Below, piece by piece: positions 1-14,400 of a stretch of DNA of 64,000 bases (positions are counted from its first letter, which is position 1; each line of letters begins with the position of its first letter). The translations under genes were made by a program, and so were the position numbers. The notes beneath the pieces are model-generated. The model saw only the letters and a list, made by a program, of their open reading frames with translations. It had not been told where the DNA came from and did no database searches. The DNA comes from Todiramphus chloris collaris (lineage: Eukaryota; Chordata; Aves; Coraciiformes; Alcedinidae), in contig JANVCC010000261.1 of assembly GCA_025345505.1 (NCBI GenBank), positions 6,837,833 to 6,901,832 on the forward strand, in the 5' to 3' direction.

Positions 1-3000
1 AACCCAAGGGGACTAATCTGGCAGCCAGAACAAGAGCTCTCTGGTAGTCAGGGACTATGGAGCAGATGTAATGCAGAACAAGATCTGCTAGCTCTGTAAC
101 CTGGGGGGGACCTGCATGTAAAGGGAATCAAAGCCTGGCTGTTTGAATCAGTTGAGTCTACTTTGTAGTTTCATTAACATGAAAAGGAAAGATGAGGTTT
201 TGTCCCAATATATAGGAGAAATTAATCTTACAGTTCTGATTTATTAACTTTCAACCCTTTTAGAGGTATATCTTAGAAATGTGGAAAGAAAAGCTAAATG
301 ATATGGTGCCTAATGATGTTATTTTTAAAAGTTTTTAAATAAATTCTCCTAAGTCATTTTATAAGGAAATTTAGATTGTAAAGAAAATGTTCATAATTAA
401 GAAAAAAAACTACAAAAACCCAAGGCAAAATTTAAATAAGCACACTATAGTGAGCCTAATTCTAATTTATATTAGGCATCTTTATACTCCTCTACTACTG
501 CAGAGAGGTTTGGAAATACTTGTAAAAGTAATTTATGCCCACTTTAAGGCCCATTTATGCTGCCAGAACAGTGAGCAGCTGAGTCACTGAGCTGAGAGTC
601 ACAGCAGTCAACATCGGTCAAAAATTTCTAAGTGTGCATTTATTCATTCCAAGTGTCTAAAACTGGTATTCATCATTAACACATCTTTAAAACTGCAGCC
701 AGCAAATCAGTGATGAAAACAGTCGTATGAGCCAGGCACCCCGTTACAGAGGATTATACTCTGGAATTTTCAAATTTAAAAGATTTCATTAACTTTAATT
801 AAGAGACTGCTACAGAATGGTCTTAACCTTTCCCCTAATAGAGAATACAGAACAATAGGAATGAAGTTTGAACAACCTGTAGATAGCAAAGTATTTGGCT
901 GAAATATTCAATGACTCAATAGGTGAGTAATCAAATCTGTATTGGTTTAAAGGAATGTTATTCAGAATAAATGGATGAACTAGTTCTTCAGAAGAGTTCA
1001 GAAAGAAACACAATTAAAAAAAAAAACTGTATAGCAGCAAAAACCATCAGATTTCTCTGATCCAAATTTTTAATGCATGGTCATTCTGAAAAAGTTAAAA
1101 GGAGGTAGTCATTTTGATAAAATTAATGAAAAAAAAAAAAGTCAGAATCCTAATATTACAAGACTCCAATATTTTATAAATAATGGTGTATTTTTTTCAG
1201 AGCTATCCCTCTTGAATTTATCACTTTCCTTCACCTACCTTACCCACTGTTCCAAAAGATCAAAAGTGTTGATTTTTAAGGGTATTTCTACTGGCAAAAA
1301 TATATTAACTCTCATGTAATACAGCTGGAGAATTGAAAAGTATTCAATTTATAAATGTCATTCTGCAGTAGACTACTTGTTGAAATTGGGAACACTTTTT
1401 AAAAAAGCCATTCACATCTGAGAGGTAAAGATTCACCATGTAATGATCAAATCCCTGATAGTCATTAAAATGAAGGACCCTGCTGAAGAGCAGCTTCAGA
1501 TAAAGACTTGCAGAGAATAAAGATTATCACAGACGGACAAACACATGATATATGTGACAGTATCTCCACAGAAATTACCCCTTTATTCTGCAAGCTAATT
1601 CCAGGCATAGCCAGCTAATGAGCAACAGCCCTTGACATAACTGAGATAGAAGTATTTCTCCTTTGCTTGTTTTCACCTTCTTCAATATTGATGCCAATGC
1701 ACAATGCTAAAAAAGTTGTAACTCGCATACAGCAGATTTGGAACTTAGAAGATATTCTCACAGCTTGGCCAAAGTGAGAGATTCATTTGGTTTTACAGTT
1801 TATATCATTTCAAGTATCCTTACATTGACATCTTAGGTTTAGTGTTAGCCTTTTTTCTAGGTGACTCTGGGAACTACCAGGCTGATTCTAAAACTCCTTG
1901 CTGTGACCAATCTGTACTGCATAAGTGAGACGATAAATTTTCTTGTTCTGTTGTTCGATGGGTTTGTTTGCACTACCGTATTTACTAAATACTGCAAGAG
2001 CCTCCTCCCTCTGCTGGTCCCTTCCTTCTGGAAGGAATATTACACATGGGCCATTTCTTAAAGTACACCAGAGTATACTTTCTAAAAGCATAAATCTCAG
2101 TATCACAGAAACAAGTTTTGATAAGCCTTCTACAAATTCTGCATTCCCTCGAGACCATCTACTTAGCAGATAATAGAAACAGCTGATACAGACACTGAAC
2201 TGTCATTCATGTTTAGGGGAAAGAGATTTCCTGGATTAATGATTAGCAAATGGTGGCATTAACTGAGTGGGAGGTTGATGAATCTTTCAGATCCTCCATA
2301 TGTATATAACATGACCAAAAGAAGGTTTTTCCCTGCCTGGCTTGCTGAAGAATCTTATTAAAGAAGTGGGATCGAGGACATAAGAGTGTAAGAGACCTTT
2401 TTATGCTATATTGTGTCAAATCTCAAAATCAAAGATTTGCTCACTGTGCAAAGCTATGTTTTCTCCTATGAAAAAGATTAGGAGCAAAAATCAGTGGGTA
2501 AAAAATTGTCAGTACCCAAAAGCTTTAAAAATGTGATGCATTAAATATGTGATAAATTTTATGAGTATGAATCTCAGAAGTTTGGAGTTCTCCTGTGCGA
2601 TGACAGTGCTTAATACATGCCCTTAAAATATCCAAGTATTTCTAACATGTAGGTCAAAAAAATCCTATTCTTATGATCCAAAGAACATTAATCACTTCTA
2701 TTAAAATATATCCATAAAGAAATTGTTGTGTAATTAATGATTATTGATATTCTAAACAACTATCTCCCCTGATCACATCTCTGCTGAGTACATTACAATT
2801 AAAACCTTGTAAATATTAAATATGCAGAATGTAATCCTTTTGATAGTAAACCCAAATACCATAGTCAGCAAGTAACTTCCATCTCATCCACAGAAATCAG
2901 AGTAGATTTCATTTGCTTATATTAAAAAAATAAAGAAAATACAGAGAAAACTTTGTAGGCCAGCTACTGAAGTATGCAGTTGCTAATTAGTGTTCATCAG

Positions 3001-6000
3001 GGGATATAACTGGCCTTGACCAGACATCATTATTGGAATCATATCTACAAGGAACCAGATCAGTGTAAATAAAACCAAGCAATCTTTTTCCCCACTTTAA
3101 ATCTTAGAGTTGTATCAGTCTTGGTAAAATGTCAGTCTACTGCTGCAGTCCCCATTACAAATCGTAACCGTGGCTCCCTGCTGTTCTGCTACAATCTATA
3201 ACATCCACAGCGCTCTTTTACTTGACCTATTTCCTCTTTTTTCCTTCTTCTGATGTAGCTGTAAAATGGGAGTATATGAACTACCACTAGAGCATGTCTT
3301 ATTCCATGTATGATGAAGCAGGATATATATATGCTTTTATATACATATAAATGTCTTCATCTAACCAATGATAAGGACTTTTATTAGCTGTACATTGCTT
3401 CAAGCTGGTGAGGAGGAAAGACCTTTCGCTATATTCAGTTTTTTTCCACAGACAATTGTAGCTGTTCTGAAAGGCAGTGGCACCTGCAGATAAAAGACAC
3501 AACTGAAAATGCCATCTATCTCTTAAACTATAACAGTGCTTATTGTCATCAGTGTCTATTCTATTGATCTTTTCAGTAATAACATTTTTCATTCATTTAT
3601 TTTCTCAATTTCTTTCCTACTTAATGTCACCACACCTATTTAGACACTTCTCTGTTGTGGAAAATCTCTGAAAACATAGCAAGAAACTGTATTGATAAAT
3701 GTACATAAACTGCTAAAATACCATTTTTATAGTAATTTAGATCTGCTTTTAACTATTTTTATTCACATGAGTGGAAAAGGGGCAGTGGTGCAGTGGAAGA
3801 GTTAGAGTGGGGACAGCTGAAGTGTTCCCGAGAATAACAGCTTAGTTGTGGTCTAAAGCATTACATAAATATTGGGCCTTATAAGTCCAGTAAAAAACAT
3901 GTAGTGATTCATCAAGGTGCTCAAAAGAGCAATCTTCTCGGCTTGAATGACTTCTGGCCAGCAGGCAGAACCAAGGCCTAATTTAGCAGTCAGTTTGTAT
4001 CGTGTCAGGCAGTAGGTAGTATTATAGGTAGTCTTCAGGATTCACTGGACAATGCTCAGGATCTCTGCAGTTTGGGAGATATTTTTTTCCAGAATCCTGT
4101 CTACATCCATGGATTCATATTCGAGCGCTTTGTCCTGTTGTATCAACTGCCCCTCACACTGCATTTGCTCACCTGTCTTTGTACGAGTTGACAGTCTAGC
4201 ACTGTTGAACTGTTATTGACCATTACCTGAGAGTTTAGTCATTGATGTAAGTATGTGCAACTGTGCTGTATCTACATTTATTCTATGGCTATTGCTGCAG
4301 TTGTTTTAATCACTGAGGATACCACTGTTTCCTTTAAATTATCCACAATTAGATTTCTGCTGAGTTAGTCTCTGATGCAAGCTATTTAAATGAAGGCAGA
4401 CTTTTCACTTGCCATAAAACTGATAATCTTGTCATTCTCCAAAATATGGTTCATTTTTTCATTAAGAGAAAATGAAGGGTGATTTCCAAGTTTGCATTAA
4501 AATATGTTTATTTTCTATTTTTCTGTTCTTCTGCTCAGATTTCTCTGCACTTCTAACACAGAAAATCTGCAGTTCTCTCCCCATGTTCACAGGCACACAC
4601 GTATAATATCCCTGAGTGATATTTTCACCTTTCCAAATGAGTAGCTGCAGAACCTGTTCAGGCTTGTCCTTCCAGACCTTTAGTAAGAGTACTTAAAAAA
4701 AGAGATTCTCAATTTATTGCCAGACCTGACAAGGCTTAGAATTATTTTTTTTTTTCCCCAGCAGAAATCTTTTGATTTAGGGTGTAAAAAAATCACTTTT
4801 AGGACAAGCAACCAAACAGAAAACCAAAAAAGCCCTTAGAGTAACCACATCTATATTAGCAGAAAATATCTTTTCCTATTATATTTGATTCCATTTGAAG
4901 AACTAACTAATGCTCTACTAGTGTATTTACAGAAGCAATCTCTTTAAGTGTGTGCAAGACTGGATTATTCATATCCCTTTTCTTTTTAAAGGCATATTCT
5001 AGAAGAAATTCAGTGTAAATTACTTTAGAATAATTGCTAATTTTTTTTGCCTTCTATTTAAGAATTTACCTGTTTCTCGTGATACATTTCAGTGTATTTC
5101 TATCTCATGTTCTTTGCCCTCTGCTCTCTTTCCACTAAGAGGTCTATCATGTATGTTCATGTCAGCTGAGGGGATACAAGTTAGCTCAGCTTCATTCTCT
5201 GACAATAAAACTGATGTCAGCACCAATTATATAAATTTAAGCATGTGAAAAGCTAGTTATGCTGACTTTGGTTTTAAAAGAATCATAAAAAAGAAAAAAA
5301 ACTACCTTAATTTGTTGCTATTTGGAAAGAAGAACCCAGCCAATATGCAAGAAAATATTAGTCTTTTTAGAAAAAAATAGTAAGATTAATTAACCCTTCT
5401 ATGAATTATGGAAAATTGGGTATCAATCTGCTGCCAGGTTTTGAATTCTAATTTCATGTATGGTATTCTTTGCATTTTCCTGTCCTTAGAGGGAAGTTGT
5501 AAGTGTGCAGATGAGAAGACCACTGTTCTCTCTCTGGAAGATACATGTTTAGAGAGCTGAAGCTAAGGACTTCCTAGGGTGTCAATTACTGCTGGGCACC
5601 GGGAACAAATCTTAAATAACCAAACAATTTATTTTACTAATATTATGATTATTATAAAATCCATTGAGGAGCAGTTGCTTTGAAGCCTCCTTTGCAGGAT
5701 CACAGCTCTATCAGCTTCCTCTGACAAAACCTCTTTTTCAGAGTAATGCAAACACTGTCTTGCAGACAGGTATAATTTTGTTGCCTATGCCTAGAAGCAC
5801 AAACAAAGAATAACACTACAGGCAATGAATTTGCCATCTCACAGAGGATGCTCTGAATTTCAGGCACTGGTCAAAGAAACTAAACAGTATGAAAGCATAA
5901 ATTTAGTTGAATTTTGATATTTGGGTAGCAGAGTGTGTGGGACAGAAACAGCGTATCTCCCCACCTCTGTGTTCTGCACTGATTCAGAATCTCATGTGAA

Positions 6001-9000
6001 TGGTGAATGTGGGAATGCTTTTAGAAAAGTTATGCTTCTTCCATTATCACCCTTTCCCAGTTCTTGAAGCTATTAAATGCTATGCTTGCATAATGTCTCA
6101 TGCACCATTGCTTCTGGTGTATGCCTGCACTGCACTCTGAAATCTTAACACAGAGAACATCAAATACAGGTTCTTACAAAGAACATCAAACATATCTTTC
6201 TACCTAAAAACGGAAGACTCATTTTTTTTAGAAAATGAATGCCTTGCTACTTAAAATATCCTAGAAAATAGGGAGGTCCTGGAAATTGTACACTTTAAAA
6301 GCCCCAAGCATCAACTTGAAATATGTGTCTAGAGAAAATAAGATGTTACTCTCTAGTTTCTGCAGGGTTATTTTCTGGAAGGGAAACAATAAATAGCTTT
6401 GCCAAAATACTTGCCAATACTGGTTTTAATCATATGAACTCTCACTAAATGACAGTTAAGAGTAGAAAAGAGGATAGTAGTTCAAACTGCAGAAGGGTTT
6501 TCTTTTTTGTTACTTAAAAAGGCTGCGCATATAGGATTTGTATGAACCAATATATTTAGATCTTCTTGTAGAATAATGCTGAACATATGAATCTAGTGTG
6601 ATGCACCCTAACTTTAGATGTGTGATAGTATTCTAAAAGTTAATTTTCTTGACTATTAGGCAAAACCAGGATAATTCGTTTGGATATTGTAACGATTTCC
6701 TTTTGCTTCAGAAAATGCTGTGCATGTGTACACCTGTAGATTACTGAGTGAGCTGGAGGCAGCTGTTAAATGTTTGGTGTGTCCTTGAGAGTTCTGCAAT
6801 CTTTCATTCAGTGTTAACAACCATCTTCACAGTTTTACACATAAGGTCATGAGGGAGATGCTTGTATCCTGAATTTTGTCTACCCTCTTTAAAATATCAC
6901 CAGTCTGATGGATTTCTGATTCTGTCAATGCCTTTGCTCTCAGTGTGTTTTGCTCATCTCTGACCAGCTGTGTCCAATGTGACTTTAGAGTACTTGGGCA
7001 AGGATATCTTTTGTTACCTGCGTTAAAAAAAAAGGAGTAAAAATCAAACTACTTCTCAATGTATTAAGGCATATTAAGTTGTATATTATCTTGATAGTGG
7101 AATGTATTAGGGCTGTAATTCTTTCTGATATATATACTATACCAATCCCATTTCACAAAAACCTATTGCAAAGAGCAATGGCTTAGTCTAGTTTTATGTG
7201 TTCAACAGTTTTGGAAGACAGACACATACACTAAAGAGTTTTCTTGTCTCTGCTAGTTTTCTTTTACCAGTGCTACATCACCAGGATCATAATTTCATTT
7301 GTTTTCTTGTTGCTTTTCACCTAGATATTAACTTTCAAAGAGGAAATATTTCAGTAAAAATGATGGCAATTTCAACATGATTGACTGCAGTTTTGGCTAC
7401 TACCACTTCTATACCTTTTGGTGTTGCCATGTCATTCTTGTCTCTTCGTACTGTGTTGCTGCTACCAAGCTTATGTGTCCTTTCTCTCCTAACACTTTTA
7501 TTAGAAGCATAAAGTAATACTAGTAGAAGGAGCTTTTCCAAACAGATGAATCTGTAAAAAGTTTAACCTAACTGACTCATTTTCTGTTACTTTTGATGTT
7601 TAGAAAGTGTACTACATCATTCTGTCTTTCTATGGAACTGGACTATTTGTTTTTTACAAACTGAGAATGTCTTCATAGGCTTAGGAGAATATCTTCATAG
7701 CTTTAGGACAAAATAAATCAGAAAAGAAATCTTATGTTTGACAGACTTGGCAATACACGTGACACACTTCTGCAGATATTTGTCCAGTTTCCCTCAAGCT
7801 ACCTAAAGCCAGAAGCTTCAGAAACCCATTCATCACAAAATAACCACCCTCTGCTTCTCCAAATGAGGGCTGGCTGGCCACAGTACAGAGCAGGAGTCAT
7901 TACCAGCAACAATCAGAAGGGACAAATATTACTGTTGAAGATAAAATGTGATTCCCCCATGATATCATTCAGAGTGTTACTGGAACTACTGTGTGATGTT
8001 TATATGATCCTGATGAATATCATTTAAAGAAAGTCATGTTTTAAATAGTATGGAGAGTCTTGAGTGTAAGGTAAATGTCATTATTTTCAGTGAAGTCCTT
8101 CCAGACTGAAAAGCCTGCACAATATGTGTTCAAGGAGCAAACTATTTGTCTTCAATAATTTAATCTGAAAATGGCTGGATACCAAAATTTCATTTTAGAG
8201 AGGTTGCTTCTAACCTTCTCACTTTTGTGCCAAGTTTCAGTGATCTGCAAATTTTTCAAACCTAGAATAACAGGGTTCATAATGGAAACGCTGACACTCT
8301 TGTAGGTATAGATGTGCCACCTACTGCTGTAATATCCAGTAGATAATTACTTTCAGCTTTCCACTCAGTGAATTAGGACAGATGAAATTTTTCATTAAAA
8401 GAAGAGTTTTGCTGTAAGAAAGTTCATTTCAGGACATGTACGCAATAATAAGCTAACTGCAGCTTGCTCTGTGATTTCTCAGTATTTTTGTTGTTGGTGG
8501 CTATTTTTTAATTCATGAAGACTCTCATGAATGAAAATACTCAGACTGAAAGGCCAGATAGGTACCTGCAGCTCACTTGTCCACACAACCCATCAGTGTA
8601 GCATGCAGCGTTCAATGTGTAGAGTTGAAATTAATTGTGATGTGCTCAATCACCTCATGTGGAGAGGAGTCTGCAGATGTTCTCAAGGCAGCTTCATAGC
8701 TAGTACCTTCCTACTGAATTTCAGCATAGATTCCCATTTAGGAAAAAATAAATAAATTCCAAAACATACTATATATCTGACAACATGAAAATCACCTGAC
8801 ATTTTACGTTTATTAGGAATGAAAATTGCTAAGCCAACACCCCCACAAAAAAAGTCATTATCAAGATCACATTATGGATTCTAGTTTTCAAAATATTTCA
8901 CTATAGCTAAGTAGTCAATATTATGGTAAATTATATCAGAAGGGGTGGATTTAGCAAAATACCTTCTATTGCTACCAATTACCACTACTTTCATTAATCA

Positions 9001-9871
9001 ATCAGTACTCAGAATATTTTCTCTGGGAGTTGATTGTGAACCGCAGGATAATATCCCTTTAAACTGTGCCGGGTGAGGATTTCTTTCATCACGAGAGTAG
9101 GTCAATATTTCAGCTAGATAAACTTTCTTTTTAATAACATTTTCAGAGAACAAACGTGAAATTATTAGATAATTCTTTCTTATTGTTGTGCTTCCCACTA
9201 CTGTTTTCTAACTTAATTTGACCCCTTGAAAGCCTCCAGGAGTGTTGGGGCAAATGCTATATACTCACATCTACTATTTTCTTCTTCCTTATGTACTGAT
9301 ACTAGGTGGCAGACAGCAGCCCACAGCTACTTTAAAAAATAGCTACAGAGATACAGACAAGATCATCTTTCATTTTCACTCATTTAGGAATGCAGTTCTA
9401 TATTTAGCCTTATTGGTACATTTATAATAATTTATAATAATGTATATTGAGCTCCTACCTGTGAATTCAAAGTCATATACAAGTTAAGTAATTTAGATTT
9501 AAATTTCAGAAGTCTCAAAATGCTTAAAAAGCTGCTCCTACTAGCACCCAGTTTTATTTCTCTTCCTACATCCAAAAAGTTAAAAAATAATTCTCTGTTT
9601 CCTTCTCAAATCCTACCCATCGCTTTTTCAATTAATGCTTCTTAAGATATGGTCATAGCAACTGGAAAATCATTGCAATGAGTTCAGGAATCCAATTAAG
9701 TCAAATAGAGGTGGCTAGATGAAGGACTCAAGAAATGGTGGTAAGAGAACTGGAAAAGTAGTTTATCAATATACAGCTGGGACTGAAAGTTACTGTGCCA
9801 CTTAGTTCACTAATTAATCATCTCTTCAGTCACACTGCACTCAGCCTTGCTTTCCATTTTCTTCTTTTCAG
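1..9871. other. Unique AT-rich non-coding DNA
   Basis: I see no gene, RNA gene or recognisable transposable element in this stretch. Open frames are all under 100 codons, have no recognisable motif and are often opposed by overlapping frames on the other strand, as expected by chance. There are short A runs near 1015 and 1130 and a short T run near 4745, all ordinary low-complexity DNA. The stretch could be intergenic or intronic. Confidence 0.6.
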
Positions 9872-9907
9872 TTTGTGGATACAGCGTGCTCTCCTGCAAG
9901 GTGTCAG
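9872..9907 (+). other. Candidate 36-nt microexon with consensus splice sites
   Basis: A pyrimidine-rich tract (about 9848-9870) runs straight into a cag acceptor ending at 9871. Thirty-six bases later, cag|gtaggt at 9905-9913 is a near-consensus donor. A plausible branch-point context (ctaat) lies about 60 bases upstream of the acceptor. The 36 bases are a multiple of three and open in all three phases. Phase 0 reads FVDTACSPARCQ, and the third phase reads CGYSVLSCKVS plus split codons. I recognise no protein family in any phase. If real, it would be a frame-preserving cassette exon, and the window (or this part) would lie inside an intron of a + strand gene. Acceptor/donor pairs this good also occur by chance in tens of kilobases, so this is a candidate only. 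Confidence 0.2.
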
Positions 9908-10229
9908 GTAGGTTTTAAAAGTCTGTAATTCCAACATTAACTTTTCAGTTGCACACTCCCTCATAACTAATTCTTTTTATTTTTCCCTTTTCCTCCTCAC
10001 TTGCTCTGATTTACTAAACCTTTAACCTATAAAGTTGTGTCTTAAATGGTCTAAAGCACCTGGAAATAAAATGGGGAATAGTAAACATTTTCCAAGTCAG
10101 ACTCCATAAAGATTTATAATGCCTAACATCTAAGAAAAGGAACATTCCATAAAATAAGTTATAATGCTTAAAAATACTGGGATGAGCTACACCTCTGTGC
10201 AACTTTTCTTTCCAGTAGCCTATCACAAT

Positions 10230-10270
10230 TGATAAAGCATCAAAAGCTTTATCACAAATGATAAAGCATC
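10230..10270. repeat. Three-copy short repeat, two direct and one inverted
   Basis: The 12-mer tgataaagcatc occurs at 10230-10241 and again at 10259-10270. Between them, gctttatca at 10246-10254 is the exact reverse complement of the first nine bases. This looks like a local micro-duplication/inversion and could also fold into alternative hairpins. There is no evidence of a function. Confidence 0.7.
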
Positions 10271-10319
10271 ATTAAACTAATTGAATTTCCAATTAAACTA
10301 TTTGTAAATAATTTGTGAA

Positions 10320-10347
10320 CTATATATTATATATATATCATATATAA
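10320..10347. repeat. TA-rich microsatellite
   Basis: An imperfect run of alternating T and A, interrupted once by a c. It is ordinary simple-sequence DNA. Confidence 0.85.
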
Positions 10348-11332
10348 TTAATTCCACATTAGTCATCTCTTTAACTGCAAATCTATTAACACCTAAATGT
10401 GGGGATTTACAGGAGTTAAGTAACTTCTGTTGAAGTTGGTTGATACATGCCAAACTTTATTCATTTGTATTAAGTTTCACTTTCTGGGTATGCATAGATT
10501 ATCAGATATACTCAGCTTCTAAACCAGATGTGTGAAATCTCTGTCTTGAGGGCATTTGATTTCCAGGTTAACTCCAAGATGTTCACATAGGTGCCTTTCT
10601 TCTTCTGCACTAACATGAACAGTAGCATTTCAACTGATACTGGCATGAACAGGATCAGACACCTAATGAAACTTAAATTATCCAGCTATCACGCAACATT
10701 TCATCTTTGTCATAAAGCAGCATATTAAAGCTGAATATGGAGGTGGAAATAATACAGAAAATTAAGTTTACTACATTTGACCATTGCTGCTAACTCAGCT
10801 CTTCTACAAATAAAATAAATTAAAAACAAAGCAAGTGTTGCTATCAAATATTTGGAATCTCAGTGGATGAAAAGAGTTCTCAAAGGTTAATAAAGACTGC
10901 TTGTAATGGAAAGTGATATTATGCAATTGTTATTCAGCAGTGGCTAAAAATGAAACAGATATGAAGCAGTAACATACAGAGGATGTTATTTCGTTTTCAT
11001 AATGCAGTTTAATTTTGCAGTTCTTCAACAATAAAAGTAAGTGATTCAAGTTTAATAGAAAAAACTGGAGTCAAAGTGAATGAAATATCTTATTTTTACA
11101 GCCGTGGGAACAATTCATAACATAGCAAATGCAAGTGCAATAATAAGTTATGAGAGCAAGACTGACAGGAAAGAAATCATTTTATAGTGCTAAGATTGTA
11201 CAAAAAATAGAACTGAATTAAACTCATTAGTGGAATAGCATCAGCCTGTACTTGAAATCACATTTACAAAATGATTTATGTGCTGAATTAGCCTGACAAT
11301 TTTTTTTCCCTCTTCTCTTTCTCATATATCTC

Positions 11333-11489
11333 TGTGTATTGGGTTTACATGGCAAGGCTTTGGTAGCAGGGGAGCTGCATGGGGGGACCCACACTGGAGC
11401 AGTCTGCTTCTGAACCGTTGGGCCCTGTGGAAAGGACACATGCTGGAGCAGGTCTAGTAGAACTGTATCACTGGAAGGGAGCCCACACT
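11333..11489 (+). mobile_element. Endogenous retrovirus LTR fragment
   Basis: The start, tgtgtattgggtttacatgg, and the following 'caaggctttggtagcagggg' closely parallel the 5' end (U3) of the solo LTR on the opposite strand at 23035-23426, read on its own strand. Further in, repeated ggaccc(a)cactggagcag-like units (about 11385-11403 and 11434-11452) resemble the internal repeats I remember from related avian LTRs. The similarity fades after about 11489, and no matching R/U5 end (cccaccaca) follows, so it is a 3'-truncated or internally deleted LTR. The exact first base is uncertain (11333 or 11335). Short open frames over it on both strands are not genes. Family assignment is from memory of avian LTRs and is not verified. 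Confidence 0.7.
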
Positions 11490-14400
11490 GTAACTCTAGC
11501 TGGTTATCTTCTGAGTCTAAATATCAATCCTAATCTCAAATTTAAGCCAAACATTCAACACTGACTCCTTGGTTCTTTGTGTACCCCATAGTGACATGTC
11601 AACTCTTCATCTAGTGTAGTCAGAGGGATCACAAAGATTTGCTCTGGCACATTCAATTCCATTCCAAATTCCATGTGGCATTTGAAACTTTTTACAACTA
11701 AAAAGCCCAGAGATTCTTAAACTTTTGTACAGTTCCTGGAAGCCACAGCCTGGATAGGCATGGATAAAATGAGTGACTGCTCTGGACAGAAAATCAGTGT
11801 TAGTAGCAGAAGTACATTCTTAAGTACAACAAATCTATCTCCTCTATACACCTACCTCATTAAATTAAAGGTGAAATAAAAAATAAAGGCAGCAAGTGGG
11901 GCAAGCTTGGGTGCTGGATGTCAGGTCATCCAAACTGCTTAAGTTTTGCTCCCAGGCTCCCGTTTATATCACTTCAATGAAGTGTCTTTGTAACAAAACT
12001 CAGGCATGACTCTTGGTAGGACTGTAGCTCTCTACAAGCACTTCTTCCAGAAGGTGATACTAGTGATGTAGCACCATAGTGGTCTGCTTGAACAGTTTTC
12101 TAGCACTCTTCCAGCAGGCTTTGTAACTGTTCACATCTTTTATGATGCCACATCTTCAAATTAGTGTTATAAAGCACTAGCCTGACACATTCTTATAGTC
12201 ACTAAGTGAGAAAAAAACACACAAGAATTACTCTTTCTGTCTTAGCTCCACAGGACCCAGATACAAAACTAATGTATCCTTCTTAGATGACAAACTAGCT
12301 AAATATAAACATGAAGATAGTCTGACAAATATTTCACAAAGGAAAAAAAACCAAAAACAAAACAACAAGGGAAATTGCATAGTCTTGTTTCTGCTATATC
12401 AGACTAGTAACTTTCCCTGGGTGGCTTGATTTCAACCCTAAGGCTTGTACATGTTCACCTACAACCAAAATGCCCCCGCTGAATTGAAGTTTCACATTGC
12501 AACATGCAAATTAAGGCAGCAGATTTCATTACAGACTGGAGCCAACTCAGCTTCTGTGTATAACTTTTCACTTTGGTGCTGTGTTGTTCATCTCAAATAT
12601 TAACCTGTTGATTATTTGTGCTGCTACAACACACAAATCTATTACAGAGGTTTTGTTTCTATGCTTTAATAAAGAATTTCACAATAATGACCTGGAATAT
12701 AATGACCTAGAATTAGAGGTTGGTTTTGGTTTGTTTTTTTTTTTTGTTTGTTTGGTTGGTTGGTTGGTTGGTTTTTGTCAGGCTATGGGTCTATGAATGT
12801 GCTGTAACAGTTTTGGTTTGAACATATGTGAATAGGAAATCTATGTTTCTACAAAATAGTTCCTTATGTTAAATCCATGACATCTGATATTGGTACATAA
12901 AATCACATCCTCTGAAGTTTTATTAACAAAACTGTTCTTTATATTTGGTTTTGATTCTGGCTTGCCTGTGAAACGTTTCCTTTGGTCTACACTGGGTAGT
13001 TCAATTCCTTCACTGCAGCGAGCATTTTCAATGGCAAATGAGAGTTGCAACTCCCTTTCCTTATCCTTGATAGGTTCTAATCTTTTCAAAGTCCAGCCTG
13101 TTCCACACAATGAACGTATTTTGGTCAGTATTTTAGTAAATTGTTAGTGTCTCCAACAAAATGTATTGTTTGTTAATACTCTAATTCACACAATGTGAAT
13201 CCAGAGTGTGTGTTAGCGATCTCAGTCTTCTCTTAATGTTTTATCACGACAAAAACTTTTCTTGACTCACAAACTTAACCAGCTCAAATAATTATTTACA
13301 TTTATAAGGATTTCCTGCCTAGTATATTTCAGTCCTTTTTTGTTCCAACTGTAAAATACAGTATTTGAAAATTCTTCAGAAACCTCCTTTCTGCTGATGG
13401 GCTAAAAGACGCTTGGGGTTTACTGTGCTTAGTTATGGCCTTGGTTATTTCTGATATCATGCATTAGGGAATGTTAGTAAGAACTTGAATGTAATTTTCT
13501 GGACCTAGAGACATGACTGCCTCTGAGGGAGTGGTGTTATGCCTTTGCCTCATCACGTAAATCAGTATTCACCGATTTCAGAAGATACATTTGCTGTTTG
13601 ACAGATGGGTCAAACATCCCTTCCACTTAGATAAGTATTTTGCTAGCCAGGGTGCTTGTTTCCTTTTCATAACAAAGGTAAAAGCTTTCCTGCAGTGCAG
13701 CTAGCCCACCACCTCTGTGCCCATCAATACCATTCAGTAACACTCACATGATCAGCTCTGCTTCATAGACTAGTTTTTTTCTTCCTCTTGACTATGGTTA
13801 GTAAGGGCAAGTTTCCAGCATATATGGTAGGTCTACACTTTGCAAAGTAATGAAAACAGCATTATTTCCAAACTATATTCCTACAGACACACCACCTACT
13901 TGTATGGAAATATAATGCAACTGCTATTGTACTTGGTTTATCTTTTCCCTCCCTCCCTTTTTTTTTTGGTATCTTAATTATTTATATAAGTGACATTTCA
14001 AAACTTCAGTTCTGTTCTTTCTTCTGTCTATATCAGTAAAAAATAAAGTCCGATATAATGCCACAGTATCTTGTATTTAAGGTCTGGAAATTATTTTTTA
14101 AAAGATCAACAAGTTGTATTTGGAAACTCACTGACTTTATTCAGTGCACATTTGTAACAGCATTATCTTATCTGAAGGACTCTCCAGATGAAAATCAGTT
14201 ACTAGAAATGAGAAATTACTGAAAATTAATTTTCAGAAAAGACCAAATATAGGGAAGTGCAAATATCAAAATGTCTGTTGGTCTATTCAGTTAGCCTACG
14301 TATTTTCTGTTGTAGCATTAATTCTAGAAATAGAGGTAACGAATTCGCGGGAACTGCAGTGGAGTTATGGCAATAATATTCCTGTCACTATTGAAAATAT

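Larger units (their letters stand above)
9908..11332. other. Unique AT-rich non-coding DNA
   Basis: No gene or transposable element is recognised. The stretch contains a small repeat cluster at 10230-10270 and a TA-rich microsatellite near 10.3 kb, listed separately. Otherwise I see nothing in it. Confidence 0.55.
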
